Below, one piece after another: positions 24,109 to 31,164 of a stretch of DNA of 64,000 nt; position 1 is the stretch's first letter, and each line of letters starts with the position of its first letter. The notes beneath the pieces were generated by a model. The model was not told where the DNA came from and did not search any database. It saw only the letters and a list, made by a program, of their open reading frames with translations. Location of the stretch: assembly GCA_963708325.1 (NCBI GenBank), contig OY970203.1, positions 2,728,001-2,792,000 of the forward strand, written 5' to 3'. The position numbers and the translations under genes were made by a program. The stretch comes from G963708325 sp963708325. GTDB lineage: Bacteria; Actinomycetota; Thermoleophilia; Solirubrobacterales; 70-9.

Positions 24109-25089
24109 GTGAGAGGGCGCACGGCGCTGGTCACCGGCGCCACCGGATTCGCCGGTTCGTGGCTGGCGAAGGCGCTGCTCGAGCAGGGGGCGGACGTCGT
24201 CGCCTACGACCGCGGCGACCCGCAGATCTCCGGGCTGGCGCTGCAGGGGATCGAGGCGGACGTGGAGCACGTCGCCGGCGAGCTGACCGACGGCGCCCTG
24301 CTGCGCCGCACCCTGGACGACCGCGGCGCCGACGCCGTCTTCCATCTCGCCGCGCAGACGATCGTCGGCCGCGCCAGCGAGTCGCCCGCGTCCACCTTCG
24401 ACGCAAACGTGCGCGGCACCTGGACCGTGCTCGAGGCCTGCCGCGAGGCGGGCGCGCGGACGGTGGTGGTCGCGTCCTCCGACAAGGCCTACGGCGCCCA
24501 GGAGGAGCTTCCCTACCGCGAGGACGCGCCGCTGCGGGCCGCCTATCCCTACGACGCCAGCAAGGCGGCGGCGGACGTGATCGCCCGCAGCTACTGGCCG
24601 AGCTACGGCCTGCCGGTCGCGGTCACCCGCTTCGCCAACATCTACGGCGGCGGCGACCTCAACTTCTCGCGCCTGATCCCGGAGGCGGTGAGCGCGGCGA
24701 TCGACGGGCGCCCGCCCGTGATCCGCTCCGACGGCACGCCGGAGCGCGACTTCCTCTACGTCGAGGACGCCGCCCGCGCCTACCTGGCGATCGCGGCGGC
24801 GCTCGACGCCGGCCGGGGCAGGGGGGAGGCGTTCAACGCCGGCGGCGGCCGGCCGCACTCGGTGCGGGAGGTCGTCGAGCTGGTCTGCCGGGCGGCCGGC
24901 TCCGACGTCGAGCCCGACGTCAGGGGCACCGGCACCCCGGCCGGCGAGATCGACCGCCAGTACGTCGACGCGACCAGGATCCGCGAGGGGTGCGGCTTCG
25001 AGCCGCAGGTCGGCCTGGAGGAGGGGCTGCGGCGCACGGTGGAGTGGTACCGCGCCCATCGCGAGGCGCGTGCCCCGGCCCCGGGTTGA
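24109..25089 (+). CDS. rfbG: NAD-dependent epimerase/dehydratase (CDP-glucose 4,6-dehydratase-like)
   Basis: This 326-residue extended short-chain dehydrogenase has the Rossmann motif TGATGFAGSWLA at about residues 9-20. It has the catalytic YDASK pair near 149-153 (YPYDASKAAAD) and the SSDKAYG motif seen in CDP-glucose 4,6-dehydratases. Those enzymes produce CDP-4-keto-6-deoxyglucose. It starts at GTG 24109, seven bases after the nucleotidyltransferase. No later deoxysugar genes are present here, so the end product is unknown. A GDP-mannose or UDP-sugar epimerase would be the alternative. Confidence 0.85.
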   Translation: MRGRTALVTGATGFAGSWLAKALLEQGADVVAYDRGDPQISGLALQGIEADVEHVAGELTDGALLRRTLDDRGADAVFHLAAQTIVGRASESPASTFDANVRGTWTVLEACREAGARTVVVASSDKAYGAQEELPYREDAPLRAAYPYDASKAAADVIARSYWPSYGLPVAVTRFANIYGGGDLNFSRLIPEAVSAAIDGRPPVIRSDGTPERDFLYVEDAARAYLAIAAALDAGRGRGEAFNAGGGRPHSVREVVELVCRAAGSDVEPDVRGTGTPAGEIDRQYVDATRIREGCGFEPQVGLEEGLRRTVEWYRAHREARAPAPG

Positions 25090-25113
25090 GCCCGGAAAAG
25101 GACGCCGTCGAAG

Positions 25114-25141
25114 GATTTGGTACCCCATGGGCTACCAAATC
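25114..25141. repeat. Perfect 9-bp inverted repeat between convergent genes
   Basis: GATTTGGTA (25114-25122) and TACCAAATC (25133-25141) are exact reverse complements around a 10-base centre that contains the palindrome CCCATGGG. The element is AT-rich for this genome and lies between two convergent genes, 25 and 36 bases from their stops. A bidirectional terminator or a protein site is possible. There is no T tract, so an intrinsic terminator is not certain. Confidence 0.7.
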
Positions 25142-25176
25142 GCTCGCCGGGCGCATTCCGCGATCCGGAGGCGGCG

Positions 25177-25965
25177 CTAGCCGCCCGGCGACGGCGGGTC
25201 GTGCTCGAAGGCGGTGCCGGCGAACAGGCAGTCGGTCGCGCTGGCCGGGTCGCCGATCCCCTCGTCGCCGCCGTAGACGACGTTGACGACCCGCCGCCCG
25301 CCGCCGGCGAGCGGGGCGGTGTAGGTGAGGGTGCCTTGGACGGGGTTCGCCGCTTCCTCGCCGTTGCCGCTGATTACCGGGGGCGACGGCTCAGTTGTTT
25401 CGAAATTGTCGTCACTTGCCTTGCCAAAGCCGCTTCCGTCGGTCCATGCAGACTCCAACGTCGCATGATCCACCGTCGTTGTCGCCACCACGCTGAGGTC
25501 GCCGCCGACGCTGCAGGACGCCGTCAGCACGAGGCCGCCGAGGTCGAGCACGGGGTCCGAGGCGCCGTCGCCGTCGACGCGGCTGAAGTAGATCCGCCGC
25601 GGGGTGACGCCGCCGGCCGAGTCGGCGCGCACGGCCTGGGCGGCGAGGTCGGCGCGGGTCGCCGCCGGCACCGTGCCCAGGTCCGCCTCGTCGATCTCGC
25701 GGCGCCCCAGGGTGGAGGCGTTGGAGACGTCCTCGCCCGTCAGGCTCCCGTCCTCCACCTTGCCGGAGCCGACGGCCCCGGGGGCGATGTCGCCCGAGCG
25801 GACCTGGTGCGGGGCGATGTCGTCGGAGAAGACGCTGTTGGAGCCCGACAGCGCGATCGCGGTGCCGCCCCCAACTGCCAGGAACAGGGCCAGCGTGGAG
25901 ACGACGTTCGCGTAGGTGACGCGCGCGCCGATCCTCCCAGGCAAGCCGTTGCTCCCGTACCCCAT
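25177..25965 (-). CDS. Exported repeat protein with a Thermoleophilia-type membrane-anchor N-terminus
   Basis: This 262-residue protein has a basic start followed by TYANVVSTLALFLAVGGGTAIAL (residues 17-39). This N-terminal anchor/signal type recurs in Thermoleophilia surface proteins. Next comes a repetitive stretch with IAPHQVRSGDIAPGAVGSGKVEDGSLTGEDV, a beta-helical or stalk-like pattern. The rest (about 105-262) has two Cys and beta-rich segments. The function is unknown. ATG 25965 is preferred to a start further upstream because it precedes the anchor. The gene is divergent from a secreted RTX-like protein and shares its palindromic promoter region. A degenerate relative lies at 60825. 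Confidence 0.8.
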   Translation of the reverse strand: MGYGSNGLPGRIGARVTYANVVSTLALFLAVGGGTAIALSGSNSVFSDDIAPHQVRSGDIAPGAVGSGKVEDGSLTGEDVSNASTLGRREIDEADLGTVPAATRADLAAQAVRADSAGGVTPRRIYFSRVDGDGASDPVLDLGGLVLTASCSVGGDLSVVATTTVDHATLESAWTDGSGFGKASDDNFETTEPSPPVISGNGEEAANPVQGTLTYTAPLAGGGRRVVNVVYGGDEGIGDPASATDCLFAGTAFEHDPPSPGG

Positions 25966-25976
25966 CGCCCGCGCCG

Positions 25977-25982
25977 AGGCTA
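25977..25982 (-). promoter_or_regulatory. Candidate -10 box for the 25177-25965 gene
   Basis: TAGCCT on the minus strand lies 11 bases before ATG 25965 and next to the palindromic operator that starts at 25988, which would occupy the -35 region. Confidence 0.5.
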
Positions 25983-25987
25983 CCGCA

Positions 25988-26026
25988 ATGGGCCGTCCGG
26001 CCCATCCGGTTCGGGCCATGCGGCCC
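25988..26026. promoter_or_regulatory. Twin palindromic operator, copy 1
   Basis: ATGGGCCG-TC-CGGCCCAT (25988-26005) is a perfect palindrome. Eight bases later comes a second, shorter one (GGGCC-ATGC-GGCCC, 26013-26026), followed by ATTTACTC. The same pair, with the same 25-base spacing, occurs at 29311-29349 before the paralogous gene. Both copies sit between divergent genes, so a shared regulator is likely. Confidence 0.75.
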
Positions 26027-26074
26027 ATTTACTCCCACGCTCGCCGGCTTCATGCTTGCATTGAGCTGAACGCC

Positions 26075-27730
26075 GTGACCCGATACCTCCCGCCAGCACG
26101 GACGCTCCGGGCCCTGGCCGCCGCCGCGGTCTGCGTGCTGATCGCGGTCGCGGCCTCGTCGGCCGGTGCGGTGCCGCCGGAGAAGTTCGATCGCCAGCCG
26201 GCCCGCGGCATCGGCCCGCCGCGGCCCTGCCCGCGGCCGCCGGCCCGGTTCGCCTCAAGGGGATCGGGGACCACCTTCGTCTACCGGATCCAGCACCCCT
26301 GGGACGTCGAGCGGCTGGCCCGCCAGCGGGCGATGTGGCCGGACAAGCTGCCCCTTGCGATGCGCGACCTCTTCCTGGTCCGTGCCCGCTCGTACGGCGC
26401 CCAGAGAGTGGACCGGATGCTGGACGGCCTGCGGGACCCCGCCGTGCTCTCGGGAGAGCTGTTCGGCTGCAACCGGCTGATCGTGATGACCGGTGTCCAC
26501 ACGGGATCGGGGAACCCCGACGAGTGGATGTACAGCCACGCCACGGACCCCCGCGTCTGGTCGGTCGCCCCCGACTGGGAGCGGAACATCTTCCACGACT
26601 CCTGGCCCGACACGCCCGGGCCCGACTCCAAGGATCCGGAGCCGGAGTGGACCGGCAACCCGACCACGAACGCCGTTCGCATCCGCCACGCCGCCGCCGT
26701 GATCCGCCGCCGGGGCAAGCCCCCCGGCGTCGTCCTGACCGCGTGGCGGGGGAGCTGGAACTACGCCGACGTCGCCCGCCGCTCGCGCACCGAGTACCAG
26801 CTGCTCCAGACCCAGTCCGTCTGCCGCAAGTGGGGGCCGAGCCACTTCGGCCGCCGCGCCCGCGACCTGCTTCGCCAGTACCACAAGGGCGGAATGCCGA
26901 CGGCGACGGTCGCGCTGCAGATCTCGTTCAGCAGGCATCCGAACGCCACGCCTTTCCTCAATGACACCGTGCCGGGCCGCGCCGCCGCCTGCACGACGGC
27001 GGCCTACGGGGCCGGCGTGCGGTCCTTCCTGCTCTGGGGCTCGCCCGACGACCTGGACGAGTACTTCGCCGCTCTGCCCGACCGGGTGCGCGGCGACGGC
27101 TGCACGATCTCCGGCGGCCCCGGTCGCAACGTCCTCCACGGCACCCGCAACCGCGACGTGATCTGCGGCCGCGGCGGCAACGACCGCATCTTCGGCGGCG
27201 ACGGCAAGGACGTCCTCGTCGGAGGGCCGGGCAACGATCGGCTCAGGGGCGAAGGCGGCGGCGACCGCCTGCGCGGCGATGCCGGGGCCGACGACCTCGA
27301 TGGCGGCAAGAGCTACGACGTCTGCACGGGGGGACCGGGGCGCGACACGCTGCGGATCGGCTGCGACCGGATCCCGCCGACCCTCGAGTCTGTCCAGGCG
27401 GCGCCCCCCGCCGCGGGATCGGTCCGGGTGACGGCGCTGATCAGCGACGACAAGGCCGGGATCGGCCCGCTTCAGCCCAACGTGGCGCTCAGCTTCTGCA
27501 GCCCGTCGGGCGCGCAGACGCTCGACGTCCGGCTGGACGTCGCCAACCGCCTGTCCGGGACCGCGACGCACGGGCGCTACGCCGGCTACGTCTCGGTCCC
27601 GGTCGGGGCCGAGAGCGGCCAGTGGAGGCTGTGCGGGGCCGATATCCGCGACCAGGCGGACAATCGCCTGTCGCTCGACGCCGCCGGCCTGACAGCCGCC
27701 GGGATCGAAGCCGGCTTCGCGGTGCCCTGA
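26075..27730 (+). CDS. Secreted protein with unknown N-terminal domain and RTX-like C-terminal repeats (copy 1)
   Basis: This 551-residue protein has a signal peptide (LRALAAAAVCVLIAVAASSAGA). A conserved domain of about 320 residues follows with HPWD, MTGVHTG, SGELFGCNR and FLLWGSPDDLDEYF motifs. Next are calcium-binding-type Gly/Asp repeats (about 355-412, for example GRGGNDRIFGG and GGPGNDRLRG), and then a C-terminal beta domain. RTX repeats fold into a calcium-stabilised beta-roll after export, usually by type I or Sec pathways. The N-terminal domain is not one I recognise; it might be a TIM-barrel-like hydrolase. The 29386 gene is a paralogue of equal length. The start is GTG 26075, after the operator region. 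Confidence 0.85.
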   Translation: MTRYLPPARTLRALAAAAVCVLIAVAASSAGAVPPEKFDRQPARGIGPPRPCPRPPARFASRGSGTTFVYRIQHPWDVERLARQRAMWPDKLPLAMRDLFLVRARSYGAQRVDRMLDGLRDPAVLSGELFGCNRLIVMTGVHTGSGNPDEWMYSHATDPRVWSVAPDWERNIFHDSWPDTPGPDSKDPEPEWTGNPTTNAVRIRHAAAVIRRRGKPPGVVLTAWRGSWNYADVARRSRTEYQLLQTQSVCRKWGPSHFGRRARDLLRQYHKGGMPTATVALQISFSRHPNATPFLNDTVPGRAAACTTAAYGAGVRSFLLWGSPDDLDEYFAALPDRVRGDGCTISGGPGRNVLHGTRNRDVICGRGGNDRIFGGDGKDVLVGGPGNDRLRGEGGGDRLRGDAGADDLDGGKSYDVCTGGPGRDTLRIGCDRIPPTLESVQAAPPAAGSVRVTALISDDKAGIGPLQPNVALSFCSPSGAQTLDVRLDVANRLSGTATHGRYAGYVSVPVGAESGQWRLCGADIRDQADNRLSLDAAGLTAAGIEAGFAVP

Positions 27731-27754
27731 ACGCTCGCCGAGGCGAGGCGATCC

Positions 27755-28684
27755 TCAGGACCTGGCGGACGCGGACCCGTGGCGGCCGCGGACCCCCACG
27801 AGCACCGCTTCCACCACGTAGCGCTGCGCGTCGCTGTACTCCGGATGGCAGCTCGTCAGGACCAGGCGCGGGCGGGGCGCCGCCGCGAGCACGCTGACGT
27901 CCGACGGATCGACAACCCGCTCGCGGAACACCCGGTAGGTGAACTTCGCGTATGGCATCGTCAGCACGACGTGGTCGCCCGCGCCAAGGTCCTCGATCCG
28001 GTTGAACGGCGCGAGATAGGTCGTCCGGTGACCGGCGATCCCCACCGTGCCCGCCTCGCCGGGCATCGCGGTGCCGATGTAGCGGCCCGGTCCCTTCTCG
28101 AGGCTCCCCTCGTCCGTGCCCTCGACGAAGACGAAGCTGACGCCGATCGCCGGGATCCTGATCCGCCCCAGGGCGTGCCCGGTCGCGGTGTCAGCGGCTT
28201 CGCGGTGGGCGAGGGCCGCCAGGGGACTCTCCTGCGAGGGCCGCCGGGCGCGCGCCTCCACGTTCGCCAGCTCGCCCCGTAGAGCGGACTGCTCGGCCCT
28301 TGCCCGCAGTGCCGTGAAGGGCTCCTGCCAGACCAGCGTCACGGTCACCTCGGCAAGCAGCAGGACTCCGCCGACCAGCGCCATCCAGCTCACCACTCGC
28401 GTGGCGCGGCGGACGCGGGCCCTGCGGCGGCGCTGCACGACGCGCTGCCATCGTGTCCGCGGCTCCGCCCAGCGCGGCAGCCGGAGCCTTGCGGCGGCGT
28501 CCGCGATCAGCGGCGGAGACGTCGCTCCAAGCCATGCCACGGCGTCGACGATTCGCCACGGATTCGCTTCCCGCAGCTTCGCCACGGCGCCGACCAGCCC
28601 CCGCGGAAGCTTCGCGCGCAGCTTCGCCACGGCGCCGACCATCTGCCGCGTGGGCGGAACTCGAAGCCTTGCCGGGGCGTCCAC
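27755..28684 (-). CDS. Class E-type sortase with N-terminal repeat extension
   Basis: Sortases cleave a sorting motif and anchor proteins to the cell wall. The 309-residue protein has a transmembrane helix near 96-117 and a catalytic domain with IRIPAIGVSFVFVEG, the active His in GIAGHRTTY, the active Cys in LTSCHPEYS, and the catalytic Arg in DAQRYVV. It resembles class E sortases, which recognise LAxTG; the upstream gene ends in LASTG. The N-terminus has a 15-residue tandem motif (VGAVAKLRAKLPRGL and variants) repeated three to four times, absent from usual sortases. Start GTG 28684 is the first reasonable one. Confidence 0.9.
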   Translation of the reverse strand: MDAPARLRVPPTRQMVGAVAKLRAKLPRGLVGAVAKLREANPWRIVDAVAWLGATSPPLIADAAARLRLPRWAEPRTRWQRVVQRRRRARVRRATRVVSWMALVGGVLLLAEVTVTLVWQEPFTALRARAEQSALRGELANVEARARRPSQESPLAALAHREAADTATGHALGRIRIPAIGVSFVFVEGTDEGSLEKGPGRYIGTAMPGEAGTVGIAGHRTTYLAPFNRIEDLGAGDHVVLTMPYAKFTYRVFRERVVDPSDVSVLAAAPRPRLVLTSCHPEYSDAQRYVVEAVLVGVRGRHGSASARS

Positions 28685-28699
28685 GATCGGGGGCGAAGC

Positions 28700-28728
28700 G
28701 GGGCGGGAAGCGAATCGCTCCCCGCCCC
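28700..28728. repeat. Stem-loop between the LAxTG gene and the sortase gene
   Basis: GGGGCGGG (28700-28707) and CCCGCCCC (28721-28728) pair exactly, and the inner bases AGCG (28709-28712) and CGCT (28716-28719) extend the stem after one mismatch, with loop AAT. On the minus-strand transcript this very stable hairpin lies between the stop of the LAxTG gene (28736) and the sortase start (28684). No T tract follows. It could reduce read-through so that the sortase is made in smaller amounts than its substrate. Confidence 0.65.
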
Positions 28729-28735
28729 CGCTGCG

Positions 28736-29164
28736 TCAGGCTCGCCGCGTCCTTCGCAGGACGACGAGCGAACCGCCGATCAGGGCCATTCCCAGGATCG
28801 CGATCGGAACCACGTTGAACCCGGTGCTGGCGAGCGTCGTGGTGCTGGTGGTCGGCACGGTCGTCGTCGTCACGACCGGCGCGACCTCACCGTTGTCGCC
28901 CTCCTCGTCGCGGAAGACACGATTGCCCTCCTCGCGATCACCGTTGTTGTGCTCGCGGTCCTCACCGACTCCCTGGTTCTCGTTGTCGCCGAGTCCCTGA
29001 TTCTCCGTTCCCTCGTTGTCGCCCTGGTTGCCACCGGTCGGCTGGCCGTTGGCCTGGGTCGCCGGCTCGTCGCTGGCGAACGCCGCCGGCGCGGCGAACG
29101 CCAGGGCGAGCGAGGCGAGGGCGGCGACGATTGCGATTCCCACCGCCTTCGGGATCCTCTCCAT
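28736..29164 (-). CDS. Surface protein with LAxTG sorting signal (class E sortase substrate)
   Basis: This 142-residue protein has an N-terminal signal peptide (IPKAVGIAIVAALASLALAFAAPAAFAS). A short hydrophilic region rich in Asn, Asp, Glu and Gly follows, then a Thr-rich spacer, LASTG at about 110-114, a hydrophobic helix and a final RRTRRA. This is the textbook cell-wall sorting signal. The neighbouring sortase is of the class E type. The start ATG 29164 has a good GGAAGGGAG ribosome-binding site. It is divergent from an RTX-like protein across a palindromic operator region. The repeat-rich middle has no clear homology. Confidence 0.92.
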   Translation of the reverse strand: MERIPKAVGIAIVAALASLALAFAAPAAFASDEPATQANGQPTGGNQGDNEGTENQGLGDNENQGVGEDREHNNGDREEGNRVFRDEEGDNGEVAPVVTTTTVPTTSTTTLASTGFNVVPIAILGMALIGGSLVVLRRTRRA

Positions 29165-29310
29165 ACAACTCCCTTCCGGGGCCGTGAGCCCCTTGCCGCA
29201 TGAGGACCCGGTGCCGCTTGCCGAGAACCGATGATCCCCGTCACCGGCCTGCCGGGCTCCTCCCGTTGCTGTTGCGGGGACGTCCTATCACGTTGCCGGC
29301 CCTCGTTGCA

Positions 29311-29349
29311 ATGGGCCGTTCGGCCCATGCGATTCGGGCCGGTCGGCCC
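29311..29349. promoter_or_regulatory. Twin palindromic operator, copy 2
   Basis: ATGGGCCG-TT-CGGCCCAT (29311-29328), then GGGCCG-GT-CGGCCC (29336-29349), is almost identical to copy 1 at 25988-26026 and is again followed by ATTTACTC. It lies in the 221-base divergent region between the LAxTG gene and the second RTX-like gene. Confidence 0.75.
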
Positions 29350-29385
29350 ATTTACTCGGACCGGCGGCGAACGGATCCTGTGCGC

Positions 29386-31041
29386 ATGGCGGGGTCCCAC
29401 GACAGGAGGGCTGCGGTCCGCGCGCTGGTGCCGGCGTGCGTCACGGGCTGCGCGCTCCTGGCCGGCCTCATCCCCGGCTCCGCGGGGGCGTCGAAGAGCT
29501 TCGTCCCCCTGCCGGCGCGGGGCGTCGGCGAGAGTGGACCCTGCCCGCACGGCCCGAGCAGGCTCGTCCCCTCGCAGGCATCCACCTTCGTCTACCGGAT
29601 CCAGCACCCGTGGGACCTCGAGCGGCTGGCGCGGCTGCGCGCCAAGCGGCCGCTCGACTTCCCCCTGCAGCGCCGCGACGTCTTCCTCGTGCGGGCCCGG
29701 GCAGTGCGCCTCTCGGAGGCACGGCGGATGGTGGCCGCCCTGCGCGACCGCTCGCTCGCCTCCGGGGAGCTGTTTCGCTGCAACCGGATCCTGGCGATGA
29801 CGGGCGTTCACCAGGGCGCCGGCGCGCCGCGCGAGAACGCCCTGAACCTCATCCACAACCCCGCGGTCTGGTCGGTCTCGCCGGACTGGGAGCAGCTGAT
29901 GTTCGACCACGCCTATCCGAGCGCCTCGGGCGGCTCCGGCGGACCCGCCTGGAGCAGCGATTTCGCCACGAACGTGGCGCGGCTGCGTCCCGTCGTCCGC
30001 CGGATCCGTCAGGCGGGGAAGCTGCCCGGCGCGATCGTCACCGGCTGGCAGTCGCACTGGGACCACGGCGCCCTCGCTCGCGACGCCGGGCTCCACCACC
30101 AGGTGGTCCAGACCCAGCAGGACTGCGTCGCCGGCGCCGGCGCGTTCGGCGGGCGGGCGCGGGACCTGCTGCGCCAGTACAGGGGCGCGGGGCAGCCGGC
30201 GGCAAACCTGGCCATGCAGGTCTCGTTCAACTCCCATCCGGGCAAGACCGGATGGGAGTACGACGTCACGCCGCGGCAGGCAGCGAGCTGCACGACGGCT
30301 GCCTATGACGCCGGGGTGCGCGGCTTTCTGCTGTGGGGCCCGCCTGACGCCCTCGACGACTACTTCCGCGTCCTGCCGCACCGCGTGCGGGGGGAGGGCT
30401 GCACCCTTTCGGGGAACCGGCGGCGAAACGTGCTGCGCGGCACCGGCCGGTCCGACGTGATCTGCGGCTTCGGCGGAAACGACAGCATCTACGGACGCAG
30501 CGGCGACGACGTCCTCGTCGGCGGGACTGGCACCGACCGGCTCTGGGGCGGGCCGGGACGCGACTGGCTGCGCGGCGGCCCCGGTCGCGACCGCCTGCAC
30601 GGAGGGCCGGGGATCGACTTGTGCGCGCGGGGCGTCGGCCGGGACATCCTCGCGGTCAGCTGCGATCGCGATCCGCCGCGGATCTCGGGGGTGGCGGTCT
30701 CGCCCGCCAGCGTGGACGCGACCGCGGCGCCGCAGGCGGTCACCGTGGCGGCGCTTGCCGGCGACAGCGGCTCGGGGGTCGCCCGCATCCAGCTTCGCTT
30801 CCGCTGCACGGCCGGCGGGCCAACCCTCGCCGCCACGCTCGACGCCTCCGATCTGCTGCAGGGGACGCCCCACGCGGGGCTCTACGCCGGCGCGCTGCAC
30901 GTGCCCGCCCGGACCGAGCCCTGCGTCTGGCGCCTCGACCGCGTCCAGCTCACGGACGCCGCCGGCAACACCGGGTCGGTGGACGCCACCGCCCTGCACG
31001 GTGCCGGCGTCCGGGCGAGCTTCGCCGTCCTCAGGGCATAG
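29386..31041 (+). CDS. Secreted protein with unknown N-terminal domain and RTX-like C-terminal repeats (copy 2)
   Basis: This paralogue of the 26075-27730 protein is the same length (551 residues). It shares the FVYRIQHPWD, MTGVH, FGGRARDLLRQY, GVRGFLLWG and DDYF motifs. Gly/Asp repeats at about 358-411 include GFGGNDSIYG, GDDVLVGG and RGGPGRDRLHGGPG. A signal peptide is present (VRALVPACVTGCALLAGLIPGSAGA). The N-terminal domain has several conserved Cys, including CTTAAYDAGVRGF, which would be consistent with extracellular disulfides. Start ATG 29386 was chosen over GTG 29380 because it fits the signal peptide. It is probably co-regulated with copy 1 through the shared palindromes. Confidence 0.85.
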   Translation: MAGSHDRRAAVRALVPACVTGCALLAGLIPGSAGASKSFVPLPARGVGESGPCPHGPSRLVPSQASTFVYRIQHPWDLERLARLRAKRPLDFPLQRRDVFLVRARAVRLSEARRMVAALRDRSLASGELFRCNRILAMTGVHQGAGAPRENALNLIHNPAVWSVSPDWEQLMFDHAYPSASGGSGGPAWSSDFATNVARLRPVVRRIRQAGKLPGAIVTGWQSHWDHGALARDAGLHHQVVQTQQDCVAGAGAFGGRARDLLRQYRGAGQPAANLAMQVSFNSHPGKTGWEYDVTPRQAASCTTAAYDAGVRGFLLWGPPDALDDYFRVLPHRVRGEGCTLSGNRRRNVLRGTGRSDVICGFGGNDSIYGRSGDDVLVGGTGTDRLWGGPGRDWLRGGPGRDRLHGGPGIDLCARGVGRDILAVSCDRDPPRISGVAVSPASVDATAAPQAVTVAALAGDSGSGVARIQLRFRCTAGGPTLAATLDASDLLQGTPHAGLYAGALHVPARTEPCVWRLDRVQLTDAAGNTGSVDATALHGAGVRASFAVLRA

Positions 31042-31049
31042 CTGGACGA

Positions 31050-31123
31050 CGCGCCCGACAGGACTCGAACCTGTGACCTCGTGCTCCGGAGGCACGCGCT
31101 CTATCCAACTGAGCTACGGGCGC
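31050..31123 (-). tRNA. tRNA-Arg (anticodon CCG)
   Basis: Reading the minus strand gives a complete cloverleaf: acceptor stem GCGCCCG/CGGGCGC, a D arm with GCTC/GAGC, an anticodon stem CGTGC/GCACG with loop CTCCGGA (anticodon CCG), and a T arm ACAGG-TTCGAAT-CCTGT. The discriminator base is G and the 3' CCA is not encoded. It reads CGG, an arginine codon used often in this high-GC genome. Confidence 0.95.
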
Positions 31124-31164
31124 CTGCGGCCAGTCTAGATGAGCTCCCCGGCCCTGACCGCGCC

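Noticed and set aside
29165..29310. Possible small genes in the divergent region before the second RTX-like gene
   Set aside because: Open frames here cross the palindromic operator and have no start signal or coding-like composition.
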